Below, piece by piece: positions 33,689-42,544 of a stretch of 64,000 bases of DNA (its first letter is position 1; every line of letters begins with the position of its first letter). Location of the stretch: positions 43,695 to 107,694 of the forward strand of contig JBGVGI010000028.1 of NCBI GenBank assembly GCA_045121595.1, given 5' to 3'. The position numbers were made by a program, and so were the translations under genes. This DNA comes from Fumia sp045121595. Its GTDB lineage: Bacteria; Bacillota; Clostridia; Oscillospirales; Ruminococcaceae. The notes below the pieces were generated by a model, which saw nothing but the letters and a program-made list of their open reading frames with translations, ran no database searches and had not been told where the DNA came from.

Positions 33689-35480
33689 CTGTTTCAAGTT
33701 CAACGAATTTAAAGGTGGTGCAGTCTACAAGACCTCTGTTTGTAAGTCTGAGTTCAGGCAGACAAGCAAGTGCGATAAGTGACATCGTCATAAAGGGTGA
33801 TACGATATCACAACCGATTTCTTTCCATGCTTTGTCTAAGTTTGCTACCTTTTCGCTCATAACTTCTGCGGATTTTACGTTCATAAGTCCTGCTAAGGGA
33901 AGCTCAACCACGCCGAGCACCTTGCCGTTTTGCACTGCACACATACCGCCGCCACATTCGATAAGAGTATTTGCGGCAAGAGCCATATCTTCATCGTTTG
34001 TGCCGATTACAAGTAAGTTGTGAGCATCGTGGGCAACGGTTGAAGCCATCGCACCGCATTTGATGTTAAAGCCTTTTACAAAACCGACACCGTGAGTAGC
34101 GGTGTTATTATGACGTTCAAATACAAAGGTTTTGAGTGTATCTTTTGAAACGTCGGATTCAATAAATCCGTCTTTTACGTCAAGGGTAATATGGCGTTCG
34201 TAATCTCCTACTCTTGCGGGGATGATTTCGATAGCTCTTACCGTAACTTTATCTTTTTTATCGGTTTTGATTTTAAAGGTATCGGGGGTGATTTTTTCAC
34301 CGACGTGCATAGTGTTCATTGCAAAATCGGGGTAGTTGAATTCAGGGAATTCATACAGCATTTTGCCGTTTTCGGCAACTAAATCACCGTCAATGATAAC
34401 TTTTTTAACGTTGAGGTCTGAAAGGTTGTCGATAAATACGATATCTGCACATTTGCCGGGTGCAATCGAGCCGATTTCGTTATCCATCATAAAGCACTGA
34501 GCACAGTTTATAGTAACCATCTGGATAGCTTCAACGGGGTCAATGCCTTCTTCAACCGCTCTTCTTACGATATGGTCAAGATGTCCTTTTTCAAGCAGAG
34601 TGTGAGGATGGGTATCATCGGAAATAAGCACTGCAAATCTTGAATCAATTTTACGTTCCGTTACTGCACGGCAAACTTCTTTCAAATCGTGCCATGCGGA
34701 GCCTTCCCTGAACATTGCGTACATACCAAGACGCATTTTCTCAAGTGAGTCTTCCCATCTTGTGGATTCGTGACAGCATCTCACACCACTGGCAACGTAG
34801 GACTGAAGTCCTTTTCCTGTATCGGGGATGGAGTAATGGCCTGTCGGAATTTTCTGTGCTTTTAAAGTTTCTCCAACAATTGCGTGAGTTTCGGGATTGC
34901 TGAAATTAATTCCCGGGAAATTCATCATTTCGCCAAGACCTACAACTTCATCAAGCTTTAACTGTTCTCTGATATCGTCGGAGGTGATTACGGCACCTGC
35001 ATCTTCAAAACCCGGTACTGCAGGAACGCAGGACGGGAGAGTAAGCATCGCTTTAAGAGGTGTTCTTTCGGCATCTTTTATCATAAGCTCAACGCCTTTA
35101 AATCCCATTACGTTACAGATTTCGTGGGGGTCGTAGTAAATACCCGTTGTTCCGTGAGGAATAACCGAACGTGCATATTCACCCGCACTGAGCATAGAAG
35201 ATTCAATATGTATATGTCCGTCAAGAAATCCGGGAGCGATATACATTCCCTCGGCGTCGATTACCTTTGTTGCTTCACCGATACAGTGAGAAGCGTCACC
35301 AACAAGAGCAATTCTTCCGCTATGAATAGCGACAGAAATATTTTCGATAATTTCTTTAGTGCAGACGTTTACGAGTTTTGCGTTTATAATTACAGTTTCT
35401 GCAGGAATATTTCCCATAGCAACTGCTGAAAGCTCCTTAGAGCATTCCCATAGCTGTTTTTTACAGAATTTATTAAACAT
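33684..35480 (-). CDS. ade: Adenine deaminase
   Basis: Amidohydrolase converting adenine to hypoxanthine and ammonia in purine salvage. GFLDGHIHIESSML gives the metal-binding HxH; DDTHPHTLLEKGHLDHIVR holds further metal ligands; the C-terminal HNLLVIGTNDEDM region is typical of AdeC. 598 residues from ATG 35480, seven bases after AAAGGAGG (ATG 35486 is too close). Stand-alone gene. Confidence 0.95.
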   Translation of the reverse strand: MFNKFCKKQLWECSKELSAVAMGNIPAETVIINAKLVNVCTKEIIENISVAIHSGRIALVGDASHCIGEATKVIDAEGMYIAPGFLDGHIHIESSMLSAGEYARSVIPHGTTGIYYDPHEICNVMGFKGVELMIKDAERTPLKAMLTLPSCVPAVPGFEDAGAVITSDDIREQLKLDEVVGLGEMMNFPGINFSNPETHAIVGETLKAQKIPTGHYSIPDTGKGLQSYVASGVRCCHESTRWEDSLEKMRLGMYAMFREGSAWHDLKEVCRAVTERKIDSRFAVLISDDTHPHTLLEKGHLDHIVRRAVEEGIDPVEAIQMVTINCAQCFMMDNEIGSIAPGKCADIVFIDNLSDLNVKKVIIDGDLVAENGKMLYEFPEFNYPDFAMNTMHVGEKITPDTFKIKTDKKDKVTVRAIEIIPARVGDYERHITLDVKDGFIESDVSKDTLKTFVFERHNNTATHGVGFVKGFNIKCGAMASTVAHDAHNLLVIGTNDEDMALAANTLIECGGGMCAVQNGKVLGVVELPLAGLMNVKSAEVMSEKVANLDKAWKEIGCDIVSPFMTMSLIALACLPELRLTNRGLVDCTTFKFVELETE

Positions 35481-35533
35481 TTTCATTCCTCCTTTTACTT
35501 AATTTTATCAAAAAACAAATAAAAAAGCAAGTA

Positions 35534-35559
35534 AAAAAGCACCCTTTTGGGTGCTTTTT
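35534..35559. terminator. Terminator of the zinc-ribbon protein gene
   Basis: Eleven-base arms 35534-35544 and 35549-35559 (AAAAAGCACCC / GGGTGCTTTTT). The same sequence, inverted, terminates the RHH gene at 36462-36486. Confidence 0.85.
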
Positions 35560-35562
35560 GGT

Positions 35563-36204
35563 TTAGTTATTTGTAGCAACAAAAGTGATGCTCTTGCTAC
35601 TCCAGAAGTCGGGAGTGAAAACCATTTCAATTTCTTGCCAGTCTTTTGGCACTTCATAACCAATTACTCCGTTCATTTTTTTGCCGGGTGCAACTGTTCC
35701 GTCTAACTGATTTTTGCTTTCTTTTTCCATCAGTGCACCTAAACTGTAATTACAAGTGTATCCGTCGCAGTATGCCTCAAAACACATCATGGAAGAAATG
35801 TTAAGTTCTTCATTGGAATTATTCGCAATATCTAATTCAAAGAGAACATAAACATTTCCTTCTGTCGGTTCGTTAAATGTAGAGCCGTAATTTTCGCTCA
35901 CATCTACAAAAGTAACCATTACATCTTTTAATTCTGCAGTTTCTCCAACGTAAAACTTATCTTTTTCTTCAGAAGGAGTGGAAGTGGTTTCAATATCACT
36001 TACAGATACAGTATTTGTATCAGTAACAAGCTTAGCATCATTATCACCTGAAGCAGATGCTACTGCAATAACCACGACAACAACAAGCAACCAAAACCAA
36101 ACTTTCTTATATATTGGCTTTTTCGTTTTGACTGCACAACCACAGTTAACACAAACTACCGCTTTGTTATCAATTTCTTTGCCACAACTTTTACAAATTT
36201 TCAT
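35563..36204 (-). CDS. Zinc-ribbon membrane protein with DUF4352-like domain
   Basis: 213 residues. Zinc ribbon at the N terminus (CKSC at 4-7 and CVNC at 18-21), one membrane helix (about 33-52), a Ser/Thr-rich linker, and an extracytoplasmic beta-sandwich (about 85-210) resembling DUF4352 (VYVLFELDIANNSNEELN). Function unknown; such proteins are exported and ligand-binding in appearance. Divergently transcribed from a small RHH gene through back-to-back promoters. Confidence 0.75.
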   Translation of the reverse strand: MKICKSCGKEIDNKAVVCVNCGCAVKTKKPIYKKVWFWLLVVVVVIAVASASGDNDAKLVTDTNTVSVSDIETTSTPSEEKDKFYVGETAELKDVMVTFVDVSENYGSTFNEPTEGNVYVLFELDIANNSNEELNISSMMCFEAYCDGYTCNYSLGALMEKESKNQLDGTVAPGKKMNGVIGYEVPKDWQEIEMVFTPDFWSSKSITFVATNN

Positions 36205-36235
36205 AATAACACCTCTTATTGTAGAATATAGTAGT

Positions 36236-36287
36236 ATTTTATCCTACTTTATCGCATTTGTCAATAGTTTTTCGTACTTTGTATTAT
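36236..36287. promoter_or_regulatory. Back-to-back promoters with overlapping -35 boxes
   Basis: Minus: TTGACA (36259-36264), spacer 17, TAAAAT (36236-36241). Plus: TTGTCA (36258-36263), spacer 18, TATTAT (36282-36287). The two -35 boxes are the same bases read on opposite strands, so the polymerases must compete. Confidence 0.65.
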
Positions 36288-36310
36288 ACTAGTTGATATG
36301 AGGTGGTAAT

Positions 36311-36463
36311 ATGAAAGCTTTGAAAGAAAAAATAAGTATAACTATAGATTCTGATTTGTTGGAAATTTTGCGCATTAAGGCAGAAGAAGACGATCGTTCT
36401 CTTTCACAATATATTAATTTGGTTTTGAAAGAGCAGTTAAAAAAAGAAAATGAGAAAAAATAA
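36311..36463 (+). CDS. Ribbon-helix-helix (CopG/Arc-type) DNA-binding protein
   Basis: Fifty residues, with GAGGTGG seven bases upstream. KEKISITIDSDLLEILRIKA is a beta strand plus helix A, then EDDRSLSQYINLVLKEQLKK is helix B, the whole of an RHH fold. Likely represses its own and/or the divergent zinc-ribbon gene from the shared promoter. An antitoxin role is possible from the fold, but no toxin gene is adjacent. Confidence 0.75.
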   Translation: MKALKEKISITIDSDLLEILRIKAEEDDRSLSQYINLVLKEQLKKENEKK

Positions 36464-36488
36464 AAGCACCCAAAAGGGTGCTTTTTTG
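36462..36488 (+). terminator. Terminator of the RHH gene
   Basis: AAAAGCACCC (36462-36471), AAAA, then GGGTGC and a T-run; identical in inverted orientation to 35534-35559. Confidence 0.8.
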
Positions 36489-36491
36489 TTT

Positions 36492-37154
36492 TTAGAAGAA
36501 TACGCCTTTTGCCTGTTCTTTGATTTCTTTGGAAGCGATGAAAGGAATTCTTGTTGTGTAGCCGTTTTTAGCTGCAACAATCATCTTTGTGGGCCATGCG
36601 AAAATATCTCTGTTCCACTGGTCAACAGTGTCGTTATAAAGCTCTCTTGCGGCGGTGATTTCACGCTGTAAGTACATATTCTGCTGCATTGCATCTGCAA
36701 TTTCCTTGTGAGCCTGTAAATCGGGGTAGCTTTCAACTGCAACGTTGATGCTTCTTGCAATATTTTCTACCTGACTTTCAATACCGTTACGTGCTTCGTC
36801 TTTATCGGCACCTGAACGGTATTTAGCAATATTTTCAAACGTGCTCTTGTCAAGGTCGATTGCTTTGTCAAGAAGTTTTGCACAGTTCTGGAGCACCATT
36901 ACACGCTGTTCTAAGTAGTTGTCAATCTGGGAAGCGTTTCTCTGGATTTTCTGCTGAAGCTGGTCAAAGTGTTTCTGAGCGCCTGTCTTCATAAAGAGGA
37001 AGATAAGACCGGGGATAATACCTAAAAGCCATAAGCAGATTTCAAAAAACTTGGAGCCAAATCCTACTTCTGCACGGATTTTAGTTGCGTTTACGTTTAC
37101 GTCAAGACCTTCTTCCATTACCTGAGGGTTGAGTTCATCTAACTGTTTAGCCAT
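36492..37154 (-). CDS. lemA: LemA family membrane protein
   Basis: 220 residues: one membrane helix (about 36-56) and a long alpha-helical bundle with the family IQRNASQIDNYLEQR and VENIARSINVAVESYPDLQA motifs. LemA proteins are small envelope proteins of unclear function, tied in several bacteria to membrane stress. Co-transcribed with the upstream 534-residue protein (14-base gap). Confidence 0.9.
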   Translation of the reverse strand: MAKQLDELNPQVMEEGLDVNVNATKIRAEVGFGSKFFEICLWLLGIIPGLIFLFMKTGAQKHFDQLQQKIQRNASQIDNYLEQRVMVLQNCAKLLDKAIDLDKSTFENIAKYRSGADKDEARNGIESQVENIARSINVAVESYPDLQAHKEIADAMQQNMYLQREITAARELYNDTVDQWNRDIFAWPTKMIVAAKNGYTTRIPFIASKEIKEQAKGVFF

Positions 37155-37168
37155 TTTAAAAATCTCCT

Positions 37169-38773
37169 TTACAATTTAAATATACAAAGACCGTTTTTTG
37201 TTGCCAATGCACTGACGGCTTTATTTGTTTGTGTAACGCCAAAATTGGTTATATGCTCGAGGGGTATGTATTCATCCCACGGAACGGATACGTTGTGCCA
37301 GTGCCCGTCGCCGCCGCGTACCGAAACTATATCAACACGTTTTTCTATATCATAAGAATAGGCGGTAACGGTGGTTTTGTCAACCCCGTTTTCGGTGGAA
37401 ATATAGCTTGATTTGAGTATTGCTTCAGTTTTTGTGTCGGGATGCACGATGTCTTTTTCATTTACGAGGTTTGCAAGTGTTTCGCTTTCTTTTAATGAAT
37501 AAAGCTGACTGTAGTCGGGGATGGGTTTTAACGAATGAACGGGTCGTTCCTGATAAGCGGGAATTGCAAGAACAGGCGCTAAATCAAAGTAAATTGCTTT
37601 AAAGTATTCGGCATTCTGTAAAAGGAAGTTTTGCTCGATTATTTCAAATGAGTGTGAAGTAAAGCTGTACGTTGGTAAAACGAGGTTTCGGTTTTGAGAG
37701 TGAACAGACGAAATAGTATTCATCCTTTTGGTTTTCATAAAATTAAAATCGTCACCGTAGCCTGTCTTTGACAAAATCAAATCGACCATATTTGTCTGTG
37801 CAAGTGGCGTGAAAAGGGTCCTGAACTGCACTTCATCGGTTCTGTCGAGAGCATCAAACAACACTTCGAAATCCGAGTTTGCCATACTCGTGAAATCGTC
37901 CCCTTTTTTGAGGGCTCGGGAAGCTTTTCTGTCAAGGCGTTTTTCACCGCGTTTTATATATCGCTCGATAGCTTTTTCGCTTTTGTTATGTAAGTTTGTG
38001 GCATCACGGAAAAAGCAAAGGTCGGGAGCCGCCTGAGCTCCGTAGTTCAGCACAACTTCCGTGTGGTAAAAAGGTTTTGGCTTTGTGACGGATGCCTGTA
38101 AACGCTCAGTTCTTCTTCTTGTTTGCATTTTTCCGTCGGAATCTCTGTAAGTTTCGGTCCAGGAAATGGTTTTGTAGCCGTAATAGGTTTCAGTGCCCAT
38201 TCTGTGCACCAGTCTGTTTTCAAAAACAAAAGGATTTTCGTTATATTCACCCGATAAAACGTCTAAGGTGGATTGCTCAACGTCGGTATCACTGTGGAAA
38301 TCATAGTTGATTTTCATATTAGATTCCTGTTCAACAGTGAACTGGGGCATAAATTTTAAAAGAGGCATTGTTTCTTCGATTAATGTTATCGAATCCCACT
38401 CTTTGAAAAGTGCTATAAGCGGTTTCATCTGCTCGTTTGCAAGAGTTAAAAACTCTGAAGCCTTCTGGTCTGCAAAATTTACTTCGTCCTTTAATTCTTT
38501 GATTTGCGGATTAAGTTTTAAAATTGCTACGGGGATAAGTAATACCGAAATCCACATCAGCACCCTGAAAAATTTACGCCATCTGAGTTTTTTCTTTACG
38601 TCGGAAAGCCTTTCGGTATAGATATTATATTGCTTTACCGTTTCCTTATTGGCATCAACGTCAACACCTGATTCTTTTGTGAGCTTTTCAAAAAGCTTTT
38701 TGGTGTTTTCAAAATGAAGGGGCTTAAGCTTTTTTTCATACTCTTCTAAGGGATTGTATATTGCCGTGTCCAT
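37169..38773 (-). CDS. Membrane protein of unknown function, LemA partner
   Basis: 534 residues, not recognised. Charged N terminus, a membrane helix at about 66-82 (FRVLMWISVLLIPVAILKL), a short coiled-coil-like stretch, then a large soluble region rich in aromatic residues and beta-type sequence. GAGGTGATAAT precedes the ATG. Its tight coupling to lemA is the only functional clue; it may be the cytoplasmic or surface partner of LemA. Confidence 0.6.
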   Translation of the reverse strand: MDTAIYNPLEEYEKKLKPLHFENTKKLFEKLTKESGVDVDANKETVKQYNIYTERLSDVKKKLRWRKFFRVLMWISVLLIPVAILKLNPQIKELKDEVNFADQKASEFLTLANEQMKPLIALFKEWDSITLIEETMPLLKFMPQFTVEQESNMKINYDFHSDTDVEQSTLDVLSGEYNENPFVFENRLVHRMGTETYYGYKTISWTETYRDSDGKMQTRRRTERLQASVTKPKPFYHTEVVLNYGAQAAPDLCFFRDATNLHNKSEKAIERYIKRGEKRLDRKASRALKKGDDFTSMANSDFEVLFDALDRTDEVQFRTLFTPLAQTNMVDLILSKTGYGDDFNFMKTKRMNTISSVHSQNRNLVLPTYSFTSHSFEIIEQNFLLQNAEYFKAIYFDLAPVLAIPAYQERPVHSLKPIPDYSQLYSLKESETLANLVNEKDIVHPDTKTEAILKSSYISTENGVDKTTVTAYSYDIEKRVDIVSVRGGDGHWHNVSVPWDEYIPLEHITNFGVTQTNKAVSALATKNGLCIFKL

Positions 38774-38824
38774 ATTATCACCTCTTACGACATATTATAA
38801 CATATTTTTGAAATAATGCAAATA

Positions 38825-38850
38825 AAAAGACACCTGATAGCGTCTTTTTT
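38825..38850 (-). terminator. Terminator of the second AraC gene
   Basis: AAAAAGAC and GTCTTTTT arms around a short, partly paired loop; overlaps the last codon. Confidence 0.6.
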
Positions 38851-39697
38851 ATCTTGCGTTTTTACGGTATCCGAGTGGTGTGATACCTTCGTTTTTCATA
38901 AAACATTCCGAGAAATACGACGGATTTGAAAAACCGCACTTCTCACTGATTTCGGCGATGGAAAGATTCGTTGAAAGCAGGAATTCTTTTGCGAGTTCCA
39001 GTTTTTTTGACGTTATATACGAATGAATGGTGATGTTTTCAGTCTTTTTAAATTTTGCGTTGATGGCATAAGGATGATAACCAAACTTTTTAGCTATGTC
39101 GATATTGTTTATTCCCAAAAGAAAGTTGTTGTCGATATAATCCTTAATGCGCATACAGATATTTTCTTTGCCGATATTTATAAGTTTTTGATTATTCTTT
39201 TCTTTTCTTGCGAGTTCGACCAACAGTTTTTTAAACATTGCCGACGCGATTTCCTGAGAATGCGGATTGTTTGAATTGATTTCCTGGCACATTTCCTTTA
39301 GTGTAGCAGTTGAAGACCAGGTGTCACTAAGATGCAGTATACGGTCAAATGGAGGCAGACTGCAAGTTGAAAAAACCTTATCTTTTTTAAATCTGTCAAG
39401 ACCTGTAGGTGCCTGTGGCGCACTTCCGTAATTATCGGTAACGAAATCAAAATTTACTATAATATGATTTGAGTAATCATATTCATTTATCAACATACGG
39501 TAAGCTATGTTGGGAGGAAACATCAGGGTTTCCCCTTTGTTGACGGTAATTTCTTCAGTATCGAAAACGGCGGTAAAGCCCCCTTCAAGTACGTGAAAAA
39601 GTCTGAAATCATACGCTTTGTACGTTTCGGGATAACTTTCGCTTACTTTTATCGGTGAACAAAACCGAATGTAGGGGTTAAATTTTCTTATATCCAT
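38849..39697 (-). CDS. AraC family transcriptional regulator
   Basis: 282 residues: N-terminal cupin-like domain (VLEGGFTAVFDTEEITVNKGE) and C-terminal double HTH (INNIDIAKKFGYHPYAINAKFKKTEN and SIAEISEKCGFSNPSYFSECFMKNEGITPLGYR). Divergent from a Gfo/Idh/MocA gene with a 177-base intergenic region, so it probably regulates that gene and itself. Confidence 0.92.
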   Translation of the reverse strand: MDIRKFNPYIRFCSPIKVSESYPETYKAYDFRLFHVLEGGFTAVFDTEEITVNKGETLMFPPNIAYRMLINEYDYSNHIIVNFDFVTDNYGSAPQAPTGLDRFKKDKVFSTCSLPPFDRILHLSDTWSSTATLKEMCQEINSNNPHSQEIASAMFKKLLVELARKEKNNQKLINIGKENICMRIKDYIDNNFLLGINNIDIAKKFGYHPYAINAKFKKTENITIHSYITSKKLELAKEFLLSTNLSIAEISEKCGFSNPSYFSECFMKNEGITPLGYRKNAR

Positions 39698-39874
39698 ATT
39701 TTTTCCTCTTTTTTATTTGGTTTGTTATATTTTTGATTTGGATTATATATTGATTATAAATCAGTTTTTAAGTAAAATCAAGTATAGGAATAATCTATAA
39801 GTCCAAATTTTGATAATTTCAGGTGGTTTGGATTCGTCAGTTACCCCCACGATAAAAAGAAAGGCGGTTATAAA

Positions 39875-41080
39875 ATGGATAAACTTAACGTTGCTGTTAT
39901 CGGATGTGGAGAATTTGCCGCATTTTTCGTTCCTCTTTTTCAGAAACATCCCCACGTTGGAGAGGTATACGTTTGTGACCTTATTGATGAAAGAGTACAG
40001 GACTACAAAAATCGTTTCGGAAGTAAAGTGATTCCCACGTTTGAGGATGCTATAGAAAGAGACGATATAAACTGTATTGCAATCTTTACTGAGCGTTACA
40101 GCCATGCAGATCTGGCTGTTGCAGCACTTGATGCAGGCAAACACGTATACAGTGCAGTGCCTATGGCGTGTTCTGTTGAGGAATGTAAGCGTATAATCGA
40201 CGCTGTTAAACGTAACAAGAAAACCTATATGATGGGTGAAACCTGCGTATATTATCCCTGTTCCATGTTCTGTAAAGAACAGTATGAAAAAGGTGTTTTT
40301 GGTGATTTTATTTATGGAGAATCTCAGTATTTCCACGATATTTCACATTTCCCTCAGGCGTACAAGGATGATATCAGTTGTTACACACTTCCTCCATTTT
40401 ATTATCCCACACACTCAACGGCGATGCTCCTGAACGCAACAGGCGCATACGCTACAAAAGTAACTGCTTTTGGCGTTTGTGACAAAGATGAACGCTATAA
40501 AGATGGAAATAACCCCTGGAACAATCAGTTCTCCAACGAATTTTCTCTTATGCAGTTGAGCAACGGCGGTGTTGCAAGAATTTCTGAATGCAGACGTATC
40601 GGTTACAGATCTCCCTCGTCCTATATCAGTGGATTTTATGGAACAAAGGGCGCTTATCAGTTCAGTAACGCGCAGCATATCGTTACCAAACTTACCAAGG
40701 AGGGCGTTGACGTAATGGAAGTCAGTGATACCGTAAACCCCGTTGATATGACGGCTCACAAGGGTGACGAAGACTTCAAACACAATGCCGCAAACCATAA
40801 ATGGCAGTGGAATTCCTTCTCTCCCGTACAGAGCAATGAAAAAGCAAGATTGCCCGAAAGCTATGACGAAATCGCAGAAATCAACGGACATATGGCATCA
40901 CATCAGCTCCTTATCGATGATTTCTGTACCTGCGTATACGAAGGGAAATTGCCTTACGTAAACGCATGGCAGGCTGCAAGATACACAATCCCAGGTATCA
41001 TAGCGCACGATTCCGCGTTGCAGGGTGGCGTTCCTATGGACATTCCCGATTTCGGAGACGCACCAAATGATGAATTCTAA
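39875..41080 (+). CDS. Gfo/Idh/MocA family oxidoreductase
   Basis: 401 residues. VAVIGCGEFAAFFVPLFQ is the Rossmann loop. The EKP motif of the family is replaced by YSAVPMACSVEEC, so the usual catalytic Lys is missing at that place. HSTAMLLNATGAY occupies the GGxxxDxGxH region. Longer than the other members, with an extended C terminus. Could be a variant using another residue or a hydrolase-type member. Followed, with an 11-14 base overlap, by a membrane protein. Confidence 0.8.
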   Translation: MDKLNVAVIGCGEFAAFFVPLFQKHPHVGEVYVCDLIDERVQDYKNRFGSKVIPTFEDAIERDDINCIAIFTERYSHADLAVAALDAGKHVYSAVPMACSVEECKRIIDAVKRNKKTYMMGETCVYYPCSMFCKEQYEKGVFGDFIYGESQYFHDISHFPQAYKDDISCYTLPPFYYPTHSTAMLLNATGAYATKVTAFGVCDKDERYKDGNNPWNNQFSNEFSLMQLSNGGVARISECRRIGYRSPSSYISGFYGTKGAYQFSNAQHIVTKLTKEGVDVMEVSDTVNPVDMTAHKGDEDFKHNAANHKWQWNSFSPVQSNEKARLPESYDEIAEINGHMASHQLLIDDFCTCVYEGKLPYVNAWQAARYTIPGIIAHDSALQGGVPMDIPDFGDAPNDEF

Positions 41081-41594
41081 TAATTTAATTGCACAGATTA
41101 TTGGCTTTGTGCCGCTGACACTATCTATTTTTATTTTTCTGCAAAACAGCCGTAAAAAAATAGTTATTTTAAAGGGTTGTTCTGATTTCCTCTGGGCCGT
41201 ACACTTCTTTGTTTTAGGGGAATTCACCGGAGGAATTGTCAATCTGGTCAACACGTTACGCAACGTGATTTTCGCTCACAGGGGAAAGAAATGGGTAGAC
41301 CATGCTTTTATTCCGATACTTTTTTGCGTATTTACGTTGCTCAGTGCATTGCCTAGCTTTGCGGGAATAAAGAGTTTGCTCCCAATCACAGGCTCATGTA
41401 TTGCAGTCGTAGGATTTTGGCAAAAAAACGTTAACTCTTTGCGAATTTATAATCTTGTTGCCGTAACGTTGTGGCTTATATACGGATTTCTTGTTTTTTC
41501 CATATCCACGATTCTTTGCAATTTATTTTCAATTACTTCAATTTTGATTTCTTTTATCAAAAAGCCTGCTGCAACTGAAACTCAGGAAAAATAA
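41067..41594 (+). CDS. YgjV-like inner membrane protein
   Basis: About 175 residues with four to six hydrophobic helices; LKGCSDFLWAVHFFVLGEFTGGIVNLVNTLRN matches the Imp-YgjV family in style (seen in two stretches). No known activity. Starts at ATG 41067 or 41070 inside the end of the oxidoreductase gene, with GGAGA upstream, so it is translationally coupled to it. Confidence 0.75.
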   Translation: MMNSNNLIAQIIGFVPLTLSIFIFLQNSRKKIVILKGCSDFLWAVHFFVLGEFTGGIVNLVNTLRNVIFAHRGKKWVDHAFIPILFCVFTLLSALPSFAGIKSLLPITGSCIAVVGFWQKNVNSLRIYNLVAVTLWLIYGFLVFSISTILCNLFSITSILISFIKKPAATETQEK

Positions 41595-41614
41595 AATCTT
41601 TTCTGCAGAACAAG

Positions 41615-41654
41615 AAAAAACCTGCAATCCCGAATGGGATTACAGGTTTTTTTG
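41615..41654 (+). terminator. Terminator after the oxidoreductase/YgjV-like pair
   Basis: AAAAAACCTG.AATCCC paired with GGGATT.CAGGTTTTTT (one internal mismatch), loop GAAT, T-run. Confidence 0.85.
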
Positions 41655-41686
41655 GTAAGTTGCACCGATTTAGATGCTAATGTAAA

Positions 41687-42544
41687 TTATATTTGTTTCC
41701 ATTTAAGTGAAGCTATTGATACCGCACCTTTATGGGGAATGTTCTTGCCGAGCCAACCGCAGGTTGTAATATAATAATCTTCTCCCACCTTAAGAATTTC
41801 AGAAGCGTGACCATAAAGCTTTGTGATTGGTTTTGTTCCGTTTCCCTCTCCGTTATATTCTCCAAACGATTTAGGATTATCGGAAGCAAACACCAATGTG
41901 TTGTTATAGGTTTCATCTGAACAATCTGTATAAGTAATGAAAAGATAATAAACGCCGTCTTTGTTAACAACAAAAGGCGACTCTATAGCACCCCAAGCGG
42001 GTTTAAGTGGTGCTTCGTCCCCAGATGTAAGCGCATATCCTATGAAATCCCAATCTAAAAGATTGTTTGACGAGAAGCAAGAGACTGCACCTTTTTGGTT
42101 GTAAACACCCACAACATACATCAAATATTCGTTTTCGGATACTTGTAAAACAAAGTGGTCGCGATGTGCCCCCATCATTGGCTCATTGTTTAGCGTTACT
42201 TTTGTTCCAAACCACTCATACATATCAAACGACACTGCTAAAGAAGTGGGAGAGGGGCCGTAAAACATATAAAAGTTTTCGTCTTTTTTTATAACGCAAG
42301 GCGCCCACGCAAGAGTGCCCCTATCAATTGAGCGACCGACTTCGCGCATAGGCTCATAGAGAGTTTTTCCCACGCCGTGAACAAAGTATCTTTCGTGGCT
42401 TGGCTTGCCCTCAAAACTTGTAATACCAAACAAGTGCCAATTCCCATCCGGGCCAACTACAATACTATGATCGTTCACATAGTTTCCGTTATCGTGTGGC
42501 GCAAAAAGAATTTTCCATTCCCCTGAAATATATGGAATTTCCAT
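41687..42544 (-). CDS. GH43-like five-bladed beta-propeller glycosidase
   Basis: 285 residues without signal peptide, so cytoplasmic. Repeated blades with NDHSIVVGPDGNWHLFGIT (probable catalytic-base Asp), RGTLAWAPCVIKKDENFYMFYG (the WAP motif of GH43) and GAIESPFVVNKDGVYYLFIT (general-acid Glu) support clan GH-F/J type activity on arabinose-, xylose- or fructose-containing oligosaccharides. Substrate cannot be told. It lies just outside the left boundary of the proposed island. Confidence 0.75.
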   Translation of the reverse strand: MEIPYISGEWKILFAPHDNGNYVNDHSIVVGPDGNWHLFGITSFEGKPSHERYFVHGVGKTLYEPMREVGRSIDRGTLAWAPCVIKKDENFYMFYGPSPTSLAVSFDMYEWFGTKVTLNNEPMMGAHRDHFVLQVSENEYLMYVVGVYNQKGAVSCFSSNNLLDWDFIGYALTSGDEAPLKPAWGAIESPFVVNKDGVYYLFITYTDCSDETYNNTLVFASDNPKSFGEYNGEGNGTKPITKLYGHASEILKVGEDYYITTCGWLGKNIPHKGAVSIASLKWKQI

